In this document: piece after piece, positions 33,349 to 41,799 of the stretch | Layout of the letters: each line of letters begins with the position of its first letter | How positions within the stretch are numbered: the stretch's first letter is position 1 | Program-made: the position numbers and the translations under genes | DNA from: Scatosoma sp964504025 | GTDB lineage: Bacteria; Bacillota; Clostridia; Christensenellales; Borkfalkiaceae | Assembly: GCA_964504025.1 (NCBI GenBank) | Contig: CAZDCO010000001.1 | Span: 1-64,000 of the forward strand | Reading direction: 5' to 3' | DNA: 64,000 bases | The notes under the pieces: model-generated | The model's input: the letters and a program-made list of their open reading frames with translations, nothing else | Told to the model about the DNA's origin: nothing | Database searches by the model: none

Positions 33349-35781
33349 ATGGAAAACGAAAGAGTAAACGACGTATTTTCCGCGACGGAGCAATCGGAAT
33401 CCGCCGCTTTTCTCGGTTGGACGCAAAAATTGAAATTCGATCGTTCGTTCACGGCGAAACTCAGCCTTGCGGACGATAAAGTGAAGGGCTTTTATACCGA
33501 AATCGCGTCCGCCTTGCTCGCCTACGATCGCGTGAGATCGCGCACGGGCTGGTCGGGCGTATCCTTTTCCGTAGGGCGCGAACGGGTGGCGTTTATCGCC
33601 GTAACGGGTAAAACGCTGTGCGTATACCTCGCGCCGTTCACAGAAGAATTGCCCTCATCGCGGTATAAGGCAAAGGACGTGTCTTCCGTCAAAGCGCGCG
33701 CCAAAACGCCCCTTTTATGGAAGATTAAAAGCGACGGCGCGAAGAATTACGTACTCAAACGCATAGAAGACTACGCAAAGAGCGCAGGTTGGACAAAGCG
33801 CGAAGTCGGGCAGGAAGAAATGCCGTTTGCCGCGCCGAAAAGCGATTCCTTCCAAAACTTGATCACGCGCGGACTGATCCGAATCGTAAGAAACGGCGTA
33901 ATCGATCGCGCGAAAAGGAGTGCGCTTCCGCGTGCGGAAACGAACGGCGCGTACGCCGATACGGTGGATACGCTGCAATCGCTTTTGGAACGGCACGGCG
34001 CGTACGACGAAATTTTGTCGTTGTTCTCGGACGGCGAGGGCAAGGCGAGCCTTTCTCAAAAACAAATTCTCCGTTGCGTAGACGAAATTTGGGTGAACGC
34101 CGTGGAAGATTGTCTTTCGGCGTTGGACGAACTCATTCGTAACCCCAACCATTTCATTGCGGAATCGGAGGACGTGTTGCCGATTGAAAAGACGAAGAGG
34201 ATCAGCGGTAGATCGATCGCGCATTTGTGCCGCCATACCGACTACGTAAGCGTAGACAGAAACGGGGATATTACGCCGACGAAAATGCTGAACGTCTTTC
34301 GGGAAGATTCGTTGTTGACGTACGAAAACAAGTTCTTGAACACGCTCGTTTACCGCCTGTACGCGTTCGTGGATAAGCGGTATAAAATCGCGCGCGAATA
34401 CGGCGCGGACGAAACGTTGAGCGAATTTGTGTTCGAGAACTCTTTTACGCACGGCGACGGTAAGGGCAAAGTGAAGATCAGCGTCGAATATTCCGAACGG
34501 AATTTGAACGCGGACGTGAAGAACGGCTTGCTCGGTACGGGGCTTTGGAAGAGAGTGGAACGCTTGCACGATATCGTCGGCAGCTATATGCAATCTTCTT
34601 TCGTTAAAGCTATGGAAAAGAACTTCGTGCATCCGCCGATTTTGCGTACGAACGCCATTTTGAAGAATAAATATTTCAGAGAATGTCTCGCCTTGTGGGA
34701 ATTTATCGAACGTTACGACGACGCCGGGTACGGAATCACCGTCGAGGAAAAATCGCAAGAGATTTCCGACGAATACGTCCGAACGGCGTACGCGGGCGCG
34801 GCTATGCAGTACCTGTTGTTCCGTAAGGCGTTGGACGACGACTTCGAGGACGAGGACGAACCGTCGTATATCCGTCCGGAATTTACCGTATTGGAAAGGC
34901 AGCGCGAAGAATTTGAGGAGAAATTCTTCGACGAACCGTTCGAGGGGGAGATCGAGGACGACGTTACGTTTGCGTTGCGCGTCGCGCTTGCGGCGGACGA
35001 GCAAACGCCGTCCGATACGACGGGAGTTACGTTCATGCAACGTACCTTCCACGCAAGGTTGCGCACGGCGAACGAGGGTACGAAAGCGTCCTTCGTCGAG
35101 CTTGCCAACGCGTTGTTGCGCTACGAGCGCGTAAAAATGCGGCAGAGTAAAAAATACGCGTCGTTTTCCGTCGGTCGGCGCACGATCGCAAAGATTACCG
35201 TCAGCGAAAAGACGGTTAAACTGTATTTGGCGTTGAACGAAACGCCGAACATATATCACGCGTATAGCGTGGCGGATAAAAAAACGTTCGAGGATACCCC
35301 CGTATGCTTGCGCGTGCGCGGCTCGCGCAGTTTGGGGTACGCAAAACGGCTGATTGCCGAACTTGCCGAGGAACTTTCCTTGCAAACGGCGGAGAACGCA
35401 CCGCAAACGACGGTAGCTGACTATCCGACGGAAAGTTTAGCGGAAATGTTGCAAAAGGGCTGGGTAAGCTTTTCCCGTCGCTCGTCTTTTCCGTCCGCAA
35501 AAGCGTTTGGAAAGGAAAAGAACGCGCGGATGGATACGTACGCGGAGGAAACGCGCCGCAACGCCGTACAACCGACGAAACCGCAACCGTTGCCTACAAC
35601 GAAGAAAAACGAAGAATACGAACCATCCGAAAACGCACGCGCCGTGGCACGCGACATCGGCGATTTGATTCGTCCTACGGGCAATTACGAACGCCCGACC
35701 GAATACGGCGTGGACGACGCGTCGGGCTTTATGTCGGACGAACGGGAGCGCGCGAACGCTGACGACGGAGAGAACGTATGA
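33349..35781 (+). CDS. McrC/DUF2357-like partner protein with duplicated flanking domain
   Basis: An 810-residue cytoplasmic protein of unclear role. The middle (about residues 265-500) resembles DUF2357/McrC-type proteins: PIEKTKRISGRSIAHL, MLNVFREDSLLTYENKFLNTLVYRL. I cannot confirm nuclease catalytic residues. Two copies of a domain of about 120 residues flank it, near residues 25-150 and 561-680. Matching pieces are FYTEIASALLAYDRVRSR with FVELANALLRYERVKMR, then FSVGRERVAFI with FSVGRRTIAKI, then TGKTLCVYLAP with SEKTVKLYLAL. The tail is basic and disordered. It starts 21 bases after the AAA+ gene and overlaps the next gene by 4 bases, so the pair probably acts together. Confidence 0.55.
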   Translation: MENERVNDVFSATEQSESAAFLGWTQKLKFDRSFTAKLSLADDKVKGFYTEIASALLAYDRVRSRTGWSGVSFSVGRERVAFIAVTGKTLCVYLAPFTEELPSSRYKAKDVSSVKARAKTPLLWKIKSDGAKNYVLKRIEDYAKSAGWTKREVGQEEMPFAAPKSDSFQNLITRGLIRIVRNGVIDRAKRSALPRAETNGAYADTVDTLQSLLERHGAYDEILSLFSDGEGKASLSQKQILRCVDEIWVNAVEDCLSALDELIRNPNHFIAESEDVLPIEKTKRISGRSIAHLCRHTDYVSVDRNGDITPTKMLNVFREDSLLTYENKFLNTLVYRLYAFVDKRYKIAREYGADETLSEFVFENSFTHGDGKGKVKISVEYSERNLNADVKNGLLGTGLWKRVERLHDIVGSYMQSSFVKAMEKNFVHPPILRTNAILKNKYFRECLALWEFIERYDDAGYGITVEEKSQEISDEYVRTAYAGAAMQYLLFRKALDDDFEDEDEPSYIRPEFTVLERQREEFEEKFFDEPFEGEIEDDVTFALRVALAADEQTPSDTTGVTFMQRTFHARLRTANEGTKASFVELANALLRYERVKMRQSKKYASFSVGRRTIAKITVSEKTVKLYLALNETPNIYHAYSVADKKTFEDTPVCLRVRGSRSLGYAKRLIAELAEELSLQTAENAPQTTVADYPTESLAEMLQKGWVSFSRRSSFPSAKAFGKEKNARMDTYAEETRRNAVQPTKPQPLPTTKKNEEYEPSENARAVARDIGDLIRPTGNYERPTEYGVDDASGFMSDERERANADDGENV

Positions 35782-36410
35782 GCGTCGGTGCGAAGATAAA
35801 AAAAATCGTCGGTACGGCACTCTTCGTGCTCGTCGTGCTGTTCGTGCTTTTCGCCGCCGTAGTAGGTACGATCAATCGCGCGAGAAATAAGCCTACGTTT
35901 TTGTTCGGACACGCGCTGTTGTGGGTAGAAACGGGGAGTATGGAACCGTCCATTCCGTCGCGAAGTTACGTGTTGGTGCGCGAATATTCGGGTGAAAATT
36001 TGGAAACGGGCACGGTGATTACCTTCACCTGTACCGATCCCTCTTCCGCCGTGTACGGCGAAACGATCACGCACCGTATCGTCGAAGTAACGACGGAGGG
36101 ATACAGGACGAAAGGGGATAACGGAAACCCCGATACGTGGACGGTAAAATCACAAGACGTGGTAGCCGTGTACGTAACGAACCTTTCCGTATTGACCGCG
36201 ATCGGGCGAATTTTCGCTTCTCCGATCGGCTTGTTGTTGATCGTGGGCGTGTTCTTGGCTTCGTGCGTATTTTTATATATTCCCGATATCGTCAAGGCGT
36301 TTCAAAGTACCGCGGACGACCGCACGGATAAAGAAAAAGAGTTGGAAATAGAAAGAAGAGTACGCGAAGAAGTGCGTAAACTGCAAGAAGATAGGAGGCA
36401 GGGAAAATAG
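35778..36410 (+). CDS. SipW/ER-type signal peptidase I (second)
   Basis: A 210-residue peptidase with an N-terminal helix (about 9-31) and a C-terminal helix (about 150-175). Catalytic Ser54 lies in ETGSMEPSI, His99 in THRIVEV, and TKGDNGNPD follows, so it is SipW/ER-class like the enzyme at 30957 but clearly divergent from it. It ends in a charged coiled tail. Two such enzymes in one operon suggest separate substrates or steps. Its start and stop overlap both neighbours (ATGA, TAGTG). Confidence 0.88.
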   Translation: MSVGAKIKKIVGTALFVLVVLFVLFAAVVGTINRARNKPTFLFGHALLWVETGSMEPSIPSRSYVLVREYSGENLETGTVITFTCTDPSSAVYGETITHRIVEVTTEGYRTKGDNGNPDTWTVKSQDVVAVYVTNLSVLTAIGRIFASPIGLLLIVGVFLASCVFLYIPDIVKAFQSTADDRTDKEKELEIERRVREEVRKLQEDRRQGK

Positions 36411-38659
36411 TGCGAAATTTTTTAGCAAAATATAAAAACGTATTGTTGCTCTCCGTATTAGCCGTCGTTTGTACGAGCTTTTTCCTGTATGTCTTGTTGC
36501 TGTTGGGCGATTATAACGCGGGCGTAAACGAACAAGCGCGTTCCCGTGCGGAGTTTTACGCGGCCGAACAAACGCACTACGTTCAAGGGCAGGGCGACGA
36601 TCTCTCGCGCGCAACGGAGTACGCCGCCGATAAACTTGCTTCTTGCACGTCGCCAGCGGAGTTGATCGAGGAGTTGCAACGCTCGGAAGTTGCGCTCCGC
36701 GGAGACGATTTTCTCGGCGCGTTCTACGCCAAAGACGACGTCTTGTACGACGAGGACGGCGCGGTCGCGTGGAATTATACCGCGATCAAAGACGATTTGC
36801 AAACGGAAAGCACGACGCTTTCGCGCATATTCTATTATAAAAATCAAGATCCGTCTTTCGCCGTCGTAGCTAAGACGGACTCGCCTCTTGTCGACGCTTT
36901 CGTAACGGTGTATAAGCGCAGCGCGCTCTCCCTCTCCGCCGCTTTGGACGAGGAACGCGGTTCAGAATTCGTTTTGCTTTGCCGCCACGACGGTAAAATC
37001 GTAGAAAAACTCGTGCACGGCGATACGTTCACGATCGATAATGAGCCGATTCAAAACGGATTGTTGAAAACGCTGTTCAACGACAATTCCGATTGGCAAC
37101 GGGTGTGCGCCGCGTTCTCGGAAGCGGAAACGCAGTCGTTTATCTTCCAAAAAGGCTCGTCGCAATACGTCTTGACGGTTACTCCGTTCGGCACGTCCTA
37201 CGGGGAAACGTCCTTGGTATGCGCGTATAAGGTGAGTGCGATCTACGGCGAGGGCTTTACCGTCATGCAAAGTATCTACGCCGCGTTGCTCAGCTTGACG
37301 ATCGTGATCGTCGTTGCCGCAGGTGCGCTGTTGGTTACGAAATTAGCGGAAAAGCGTAAAATATTCCGTTTGGAAATGGAAGTACCCTTCTTGCAGTGCG
37401 CTACCGTCAAAAAATTCGAGAACGAAGCGGACGAGTTGTTGAAACGCCACCCTCGTTCTTCGTTCGCGCTCGTTTCTTTGCAAATCGGCAACTACGGCTA
37501 CGTCGTCGATTGCTTCGGGGAAGAGTCAGCAAAGCAGCTTTCTAAATACGTCGCCGATACGTTGCGCCGCACGCTCTATTTGGAAGAAACGTTCGGCTAC
37601 GCGCAGGACGGGGAGTTCGTACTCCTTTTGCATTACCGTGAGCGGCAAGGCTTGGCGGAGCGTTTGAACGGCACGTATATGCGTTTGTCCTCGTTCAACT
37701 GCTTTGGCGACGGTGCGTATAAAGTAGGCGCGTCGTTCGCCGTGTACGAAGTGGAACGCGAGGAAAAGCAAACGGTCAAGCAAATGCTCGATAAGCTGTA
37801 TATCGCGAAAGAATCCGCCACGTCGCAAAACGCGTCGGTATCGATCGGATATTACGACGACGTTATGCGTAAACGGTATATGAAAAAGGCGGAAATCGAA
37901 GGCAAAATGGAACAAGCGTTGAAAAACAGCGAATTCCACCTCTTTTACCAGCCGAAGTATAACCTCAAAGCGAAAAATTTGGACGGTTGCGAAATTCTCG
38001 TCCGTTGGTACGACGCCGCTTTGGAAAAATATCATCTCCCCGCCGAGTTTTTACCCGTCTTCGAGGAGAACGGCTTTATCGTCAAGCTCGACCACTTCGT
38101 CTTCTATAAAGCCTGCGAAAATATCGCCAAACGCATCGAAAACAGACAAATTTGTTATCCCATTTCCGTCAACGTTTCCCGTATCACGGCAATTCAATCG
38201 GATTTCACCGATTATTACGTGCGTATCAAAAAGAAATTCGATATCAAAGACAATTTCATCACGCTGGAATTTACCGAAAGCTTCGCGTATGAAAATTACG
38301 AATTTTTGCGGAATATCGTCGATACGATGCACGCGAACGGCTTGCTTTGTTCGATCGACGACTTCGGCACGGGCTATTCGTCGTATAATATCCTGAAAAC
38401 GATCGCCATGGACGAAATCAAACTCGACAAGTTCTTCCTCGGCAAGGGCTTGACTGCCGAACGCGATCAAACGCTGCTGGAAAGCGTGATCGGCATGGTA
38501 AAAAAACTGGGCATGAAGGTTACGCAAGAGGGCGTGGAAACGGAAGAGGACTTGTTCCGTCTGGACGCACTCGGTTGCGACGTCATTCAAGGCTACTATT
38601 TTGCAAAGCCTATGAAATATTCCGACTACTGCACGTTCGTCGATAAAAACTTTACTTGA
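36410..38659 (+). CDS. Membrane GGDEF-EAL protein, probable c-di-GMP phosphodiesterase
   Basis: A 749-residue protein: helix at 10-32, an extracytoplasmic sensor of about 250 residues, a second helix near 285-310, a GGDEF domain and an EAL domain. The GGDEF signature is degenerate (YAQDGEFVLLL), so cyclase activity is unlikely. The EAL part keeps FYQPKYN, EILVRW (Ile for Ala), SVNVSR, LEFTES, DDFGTGYSS, QEGVE and GYYFAKP, so hydrolysis of c-di-GMP is plausible. GTG 36410 follows GGAGGCAGGGAAAATA. As the last gene of a riboswitch-controlled unit it could close a negative-feedback loop. Confidence 0.85.
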   Translation: MRNFLAKYKNVLLLSVLAVVCTSFFLYVLLLLGDYNAGVNEQARSRAEFYAAEQTHYVQGQGDDLSRATEYAADKLASCTSPAELIEELQRSEVALRGDDFLGAFYAKDDVLYDEDGAVAWNYTAIKDDLQTESTTLSRIFYYKNQDPSFAVVAKTDSPLVDAFVTVYKRSALSLSAALDEERGSEFVLLCRHDGKIVEKLVHGDTFTIDNEPIQNGLLKTLFNDNSDWQRVCAAFSEAETQSFIFQKGSSQYVLTVTPFGTSYGETSLVCAYKVSAIYGEGFTVMQSIYAALLSLTIVIVVAAGALLVTKLAEKRKIFRLEMEVPFLQCATVKKFENEADELLKRHPRSSFALVSLQIGNYGYVVDCFGEESAKQLSKYVADTLRRTLYLEETFGYAQDGEFVLLLHYRERQGLAERLNGTYMRLSSFNCFGDGAYKVGASFAVYEVEREEKQTVKQMLDKLYIAKESATSQNASVSIGYYDDVMRKRYMKKAEIEGKMEQALKNSEFHLFYQPKYNLKAKNLDGCEILVRWYDAALEKYHLPAEFLPVFEENGFIVKLDHFVFYKACENIAKRIENRQICYPISVNVSRITAIQSDFTDYYVRIKKKFDIKDNFITLEFTESFAYENYEFLRNIVDTMHANGLLCSIDDFGTGYSSYNILKTIAMDEIKLDKFFLGKGLTAERDQTLLESVIGMVKKLGMKVTQEGVETEEDLFRLDALGCDVIQGYYFAKPMKYSDYCTFVDKNFT

Positions 38660-38684
38660 TTGCTTTCGGGGGTATGTCCGAGCG

Positions 38685-38722
38685 AAAAAATCGTCCTGTC
38701 GAATACAGGACGATTTTTTTTT
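38685..38722. terminator. Bidirectional terminator
   Basis: AAAAAATCGTCCTGT pairs with ACAGGACGATTTTTT around CGAAT, with T-runs on both strands. It ends the fibre operon and the convergent araC gene. Confidence 0.92.
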
Positions 38723-38736
38723 ACGCATGAGTGTTT

Positions 38737-39648
38737 TTATTTCGTTTTCTTAAAATCGGTTACAGGGATCGGCGTATCGAGCGGCGTTTCCTCAAAGTCT
38801 TTATAAAAGGTGTTCCATTTCTTTCGGTAGGTGGCAGGGGACACGCCGAATTCTCGTTTGAAAATTTGCGTGAAATGCCCCAACGACGAGAAACCGATGT
38901 TCGAGGAAATGTTAGAAATCGTCAAATTCGTCGATTCTAACAACCGCTTCGAATAATCGAGCTTGATCTTCAAAAAATATTGCGACGGCGTAAGCCCGAT
39001 CTCCTTTTTGAATAGCCGTATGATATGACAATGCGAATAGTTGACGGATGTTAAAATTTCGTCGATCGATTGCGTAATGTTTTTTTCGTCGTGCATCAAC
39101 GTGATAATCTCGTTGACAGCCGCGCTGTAACGGGGCTGTTCCTCGTCGTTCGGTTTCCGAATTTTCGCGTTGTAGAACAACTCCTTTAACATGGAAAGGA
39201 AGATCATCGTTACGAAATTGTCATATTCGTTTCCGCCCGTGTTTTCCACGATACGCGATTTGTGATACATATTGACGAACGAATCGGTGATCGATTGCTT
39301 GATCTCGTATTCGATATACGGCTCTTCCAAAAGGGAAGCGTATAAATCGGGCGCAAGACAATCGCAGATCGTTTTGAACGTTTCCGTCCTTACGATCAGG
39401 TTCAAATGCGCGGATTGCCCGTTAAAAACGTTAAAAATCGCGTGTTTGTCCTCGGGACGGAGAACGAGCAACGTGTTTTTGGGTACTTGCCGCTCTATAC
39501 GGTTGATCTTGTGTACGATCGTGCCCTCCGTTACGATGACGAATTCCCAAAAGTCGTGATAATGGAATTCGGGATAGTCCGTTTGCATATAGTGCATCGC
39601 AAAGTTGCTTTGCGAATGTGGGGGAGTAACGAATAAATGCTTTTTCAT
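38737..39648 (-). CDS. AraC-family regulator with cupin sensor domain
   Basis: A 303-residue regulator. The N-terminal 100 residues form a cupin sugar-sensing domain (FHYHDFWEFVIVTEG, LVLRPEDKH). The C-terminal 100 hold two helix-turn-helix motifs (IDEILTSVNYSHCHIIRLFKK and NISSNIGFSSLGHFTQIFKREFG) and end of AraC type with SPATYRKK. It is divergent from a sugar ABC transporter locus and is its likely activator. AGGAGCTATTT precedes the ATG. Confidence 0.92.
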   Translation of the reverse strand: MKKHLFVTPPHSQSNFAMHYMQTDYPEFHYHDFWEFVIVTEGTIVHKINRIERQVPKNTLLVLRPEDKHAIFNVFNGQSAHLNLIVRTETFKTICDCLAPDLYASLLEEPYIEYEIKQSITDSFVNMYHKSRIVENTGGNEYDNFVTMIFLSMLKELFYNAKIRKPNDEEQPRYSAAVNEIITLMHDEKNITQSIDEILTSVNYSHCHIIRLFKKEIGLTPSQYFLKIKLDYSKRLLESTNLTISNISSNIGFSSLGHFTQIFKREFGVSPATYRKKWNTFYKDFEETPLDTPIPVTDFKKTK

Positions 39649-39721
39649 AAATAGCTCCTAAATGGGGCGCAAGGACGAGCGCACGGCAAAAAACCGACGC
39701 AAATTCGCTTGCGACGAAAAT

Positions 39722-39750
39722 ATTATATAACACAAAAAAGATAATGTCAA
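39722..39750 (-). promoter_or_regulatory. Sigma-A promoter for the araC-type gene
   Basis: Minus-strand TTGACA (39750-39745) and TATAAT (39727-39722), spacer 17, both exact consensus. Confidence 0.88.
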
Positions 39751-39809
39751 GGAAAATGTTAAAAAATCATAAAAAATTAGTCGATTTTTATGTAGAAAAT
39801 GTTTGTAAA

Positions 39810-39835
39810 TACTGATAAAATGTTAGTACTGATAA
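39810..39835 (+). promoter_or_regulatory. Direct repeat upstream of the transporter, possible regulator site
   Basis: TACTGATAA occurs at 39810-39818 and again at 39827-39835, 17 bases apart, in the divergent AraC/transporter region. No consensus promoter is visible on the plus strand, which suits an activator-dependent promoter. The assignment is an inference. Confidence 0.4.
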
Positions 39836-39866
39836 TTTGTAAACTATATTTTTGTGAGGTTTTGAC

Positions 39867-41678
39867 ATGAAAAAATTTAAGTATCTCTTGGTAGGCGGCT
39901 TGCTCGCCTGCACGACGGTGGCGTCTACGGCGTGTAATTTCGGCCCTGGCGATTCCGACGAGGAAGATCTTGGTAGCAGAATCGAGATTATCTTGGAAAC
40001 GGACGGCGGCGGTCTCGGCACGGAATGGGTTACGGCAGCTGGTAAACGTTTCGAAAAGACGGTTGCCGACAAACAATACGGTAACTATACGGGCGTTAAA
40101 ATTTCCGCGAAAGCAGGCAGCGGCGTAACCTTGTCCGGTGCTGCGTCCGACGGTACGGCAATCTACGACTTGTCCGCAGTGGACAGCGTTAAAACGGCTG
40201 CAACTTCGGTTCTCGATTTGACCGATCTCGTAACGTCCACCCTTGAAAAGGATAGCAGGGGACAAGACGTTTCCATCGAGGACAAGATCGATACGAGCGA
40301 GCGCGGTAGATATCAATATGATGGTAAATATCTTGCGTTGCCCAGCATCGAATATTATCCCAGCATTTCCTACGACGTAAACCTTTTCGATAACTACGGC
40401 TTGTATTTTGCAAGTGGGGAAACGGAAAACGCGTGGGAGTGTGAAATTTTAGATCAAACGTACTATTTTACCGCTAACGCAAGCGAAAAGGCATGCGGTC
40501 CCGACGGACAAACCGGTACGTCCGATGACGGTTTGCCTACCTCTTTGTACGAATTTATCGCTCTTTGCGATTATATGAAGAGCGGCGGCAAAGGGATTCA
40601 CCCCATTAACTTTACGGGCGCATATAGCTATTATTCCGACTTTATGTTGACTGCGCTTACCTATTCGTTGTTGGGTTGGGAGAAAGCGCAAGCGACCTTC
40701 TCGTTCAACTGTAGCGAAATGGAAATCGTAACCGGTTTCACGAACGACAATTTGTTCCCCGGCAGCGACATTGCGAAGAAACCTACGACGCAAAAAGTGG
40801 CTATCACCGAAGAGAACGGTTATTTGACGACGTGGTCGGTTGAAAAATATTATGCGGAAGCGTTCTTTGATCTTTGCTTGGAAAAAGGTTGGTTTGGTCC
40901 TTCCGTTGCGAGCGGCGACGATCAGGTTGCTGCAATGAGAAAGTTCATTTACAGCGATAAGAGCTCGAGGGACCAGAAAATCGGTATGCACATCGACGGT
41001 TCGTTCTGGTATAACGAAGCAACACTTAAAGGCGTCATCGACAGCTATAACGCGGCGGTTGGTGAGAACATGGGTCAAGGCTTAAAGGGTGAAAGAAAGG
41101 TGGCTTTGATGTCCCTTCCCGTATCCTTTGACGAGACGGTTACCGAAGAGAACGAGCTTGGCAGAGGACAAGTGTTCGTCGATATGTGGCGTTCTATGCT
41201 CGTCGTAAACGCGAACGTTGTCAATACGCCCGGTAAGAAGGAAGCTACGTTAGATTTCTTGAAATTCTTGTATACGGACGCAGAGTTGGCAAACTATACC
41301 GCGTTGACCTCAGTTCGTAAATCGTTGAACTATACCGTTCCCGATTCGCAATACAACAACATGCCCTACTACGGAAAAGAATTGTTGAATATGCTGAACG
41401 ACGAAAACAACCACGTTCTCCATTTCGAAGGCGGCAACGAAACGTTTGCAGGCGCACCGTCGGAATTCGTTACGGTAAACTGGAACACGAACGGTATCTT
41501 CATGTACGGTGGTAAGAACTATTATAAATACCGCAAGGATAATAGCACCGTATACGCAGCCGAAATCTTCAAAGGTCAATCGATCAAGCAATCGAAATGG
41601 AAGAGCATCTATAAGGGTAGCTTGTCGGCAGCTGCGTTGACCGAAGCTCTTGCGACGTTCCCTGCGGAAATTGCATAA
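39867..41678 (+). CDS. Sugar ABC transporter substrate-binding lipoprotein
   Basis: A 603-residue lipoprotein with lipobox ASTAC (Cys23) and a family-1 solute-binding fold: N-terminal RIEIILETDGGG, internal GTAIYDLSAVD and YPSISYDVNLFDNYGLY, and a C-terminal lobe with VNTPGKKEATLDFLKFLYTD. Such proteins capture oligosaccharides and deliver them to MalF/MalG-type permeases, which follow. At about 600 residues it belongs to the larger oligosaccharide-binding members. The ligand is unknown. TTTGTGAGGTTTTGAC precedes the start. Confidence 0.85.
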   Translation: MKKFKYLLVGGLLACTTVASTACNFGPGDSDEEDLGSRIEIILETDGGGLGTEWVTAAGKRFEKTVADKQYGNYTGVKISAKAGSGVTLSGAASDGTAIYDLSAVDSVKTAATSVLDLTDLVTSTLEKDSRGQDVSIEDKIDTSERGRYQYDGKYLALPSIEYYPSISYDVNLFDNYGLYFASGETENAWECEILDQTYYFTANASEKACGPDGQTGTSDDGLPTSLYEFIALCDYMKSGGKGIHPINFTGAYSYYSDFMLTALTYSLLGWEKAQATFSFNCSEMEIVTGFTNDNLFPGSDIAKKPTTQKVAITEENGYLTTWSVEKYYAEAFFDLCLEKGWFGPSVASGDDQVAAMRKFIYSDKSSRDQKIGMHIDGSFWYNEATLKGVIDSYNAAVGENMGQGLKGERKVALMSLPVSFDETVTEENELGRGQVFVDMWRSMLVVNANVVNTPGKKEATLDFLKFLYTDAELANYTALTSVRKSLNYTVPDSQYNNMPYYGKELLNMLNDENNHVLHFEGGNETFAGAPSEFVTVNWNTNGIFMYGGKNYYKYRKDNSTVYAAEIFKGQSIKQSKWKSIYKGSLSAAALTEALATFPAEIA

Positions 41679-41705
41679 TTCGCGTCAGGATAAATTTTTC
41701 AAAGA

Positions 41706-41732
41706 CAGCGGCTCGTTTTGCGCGAGCCGCTG
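41706..41732 (+). other. Stem-loop between binding protein and permease genes
   Basis: A perfect 10-bp stem (CAGCGGCTCG with CGAGCCGCTG) with a 7-base loop and no T-run. In the same place as the malE-malF intergenic stabilisers, it could give the binding protein more stable mRNA than the permeases. Confidence 0.75.
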
Positions 41733-41799
41733 AAAAATGAAAGGTGTGGCAAAATTGTTTTGTTTTCGCCTGACACTATAAAAAGTTGGTGAAATATTG

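Noticed and set aside
33715..35406. Long open frame on the strand opposite the DUF2357-like gene
   Set aside because: It is an antisense shadow of a real gene with biased codons; its translation is Arg/His/Phe-rich, without ribosome site or recognisable domain.
24564..38722. Prophage or conjugative element as source of the SipW/AAA+ region
   Set aside because: No integrase, phage structural, relaxase or attachment-site signature was seen. Codon use, apart from one segment of the 25615 gene, looks like the rest of the window.
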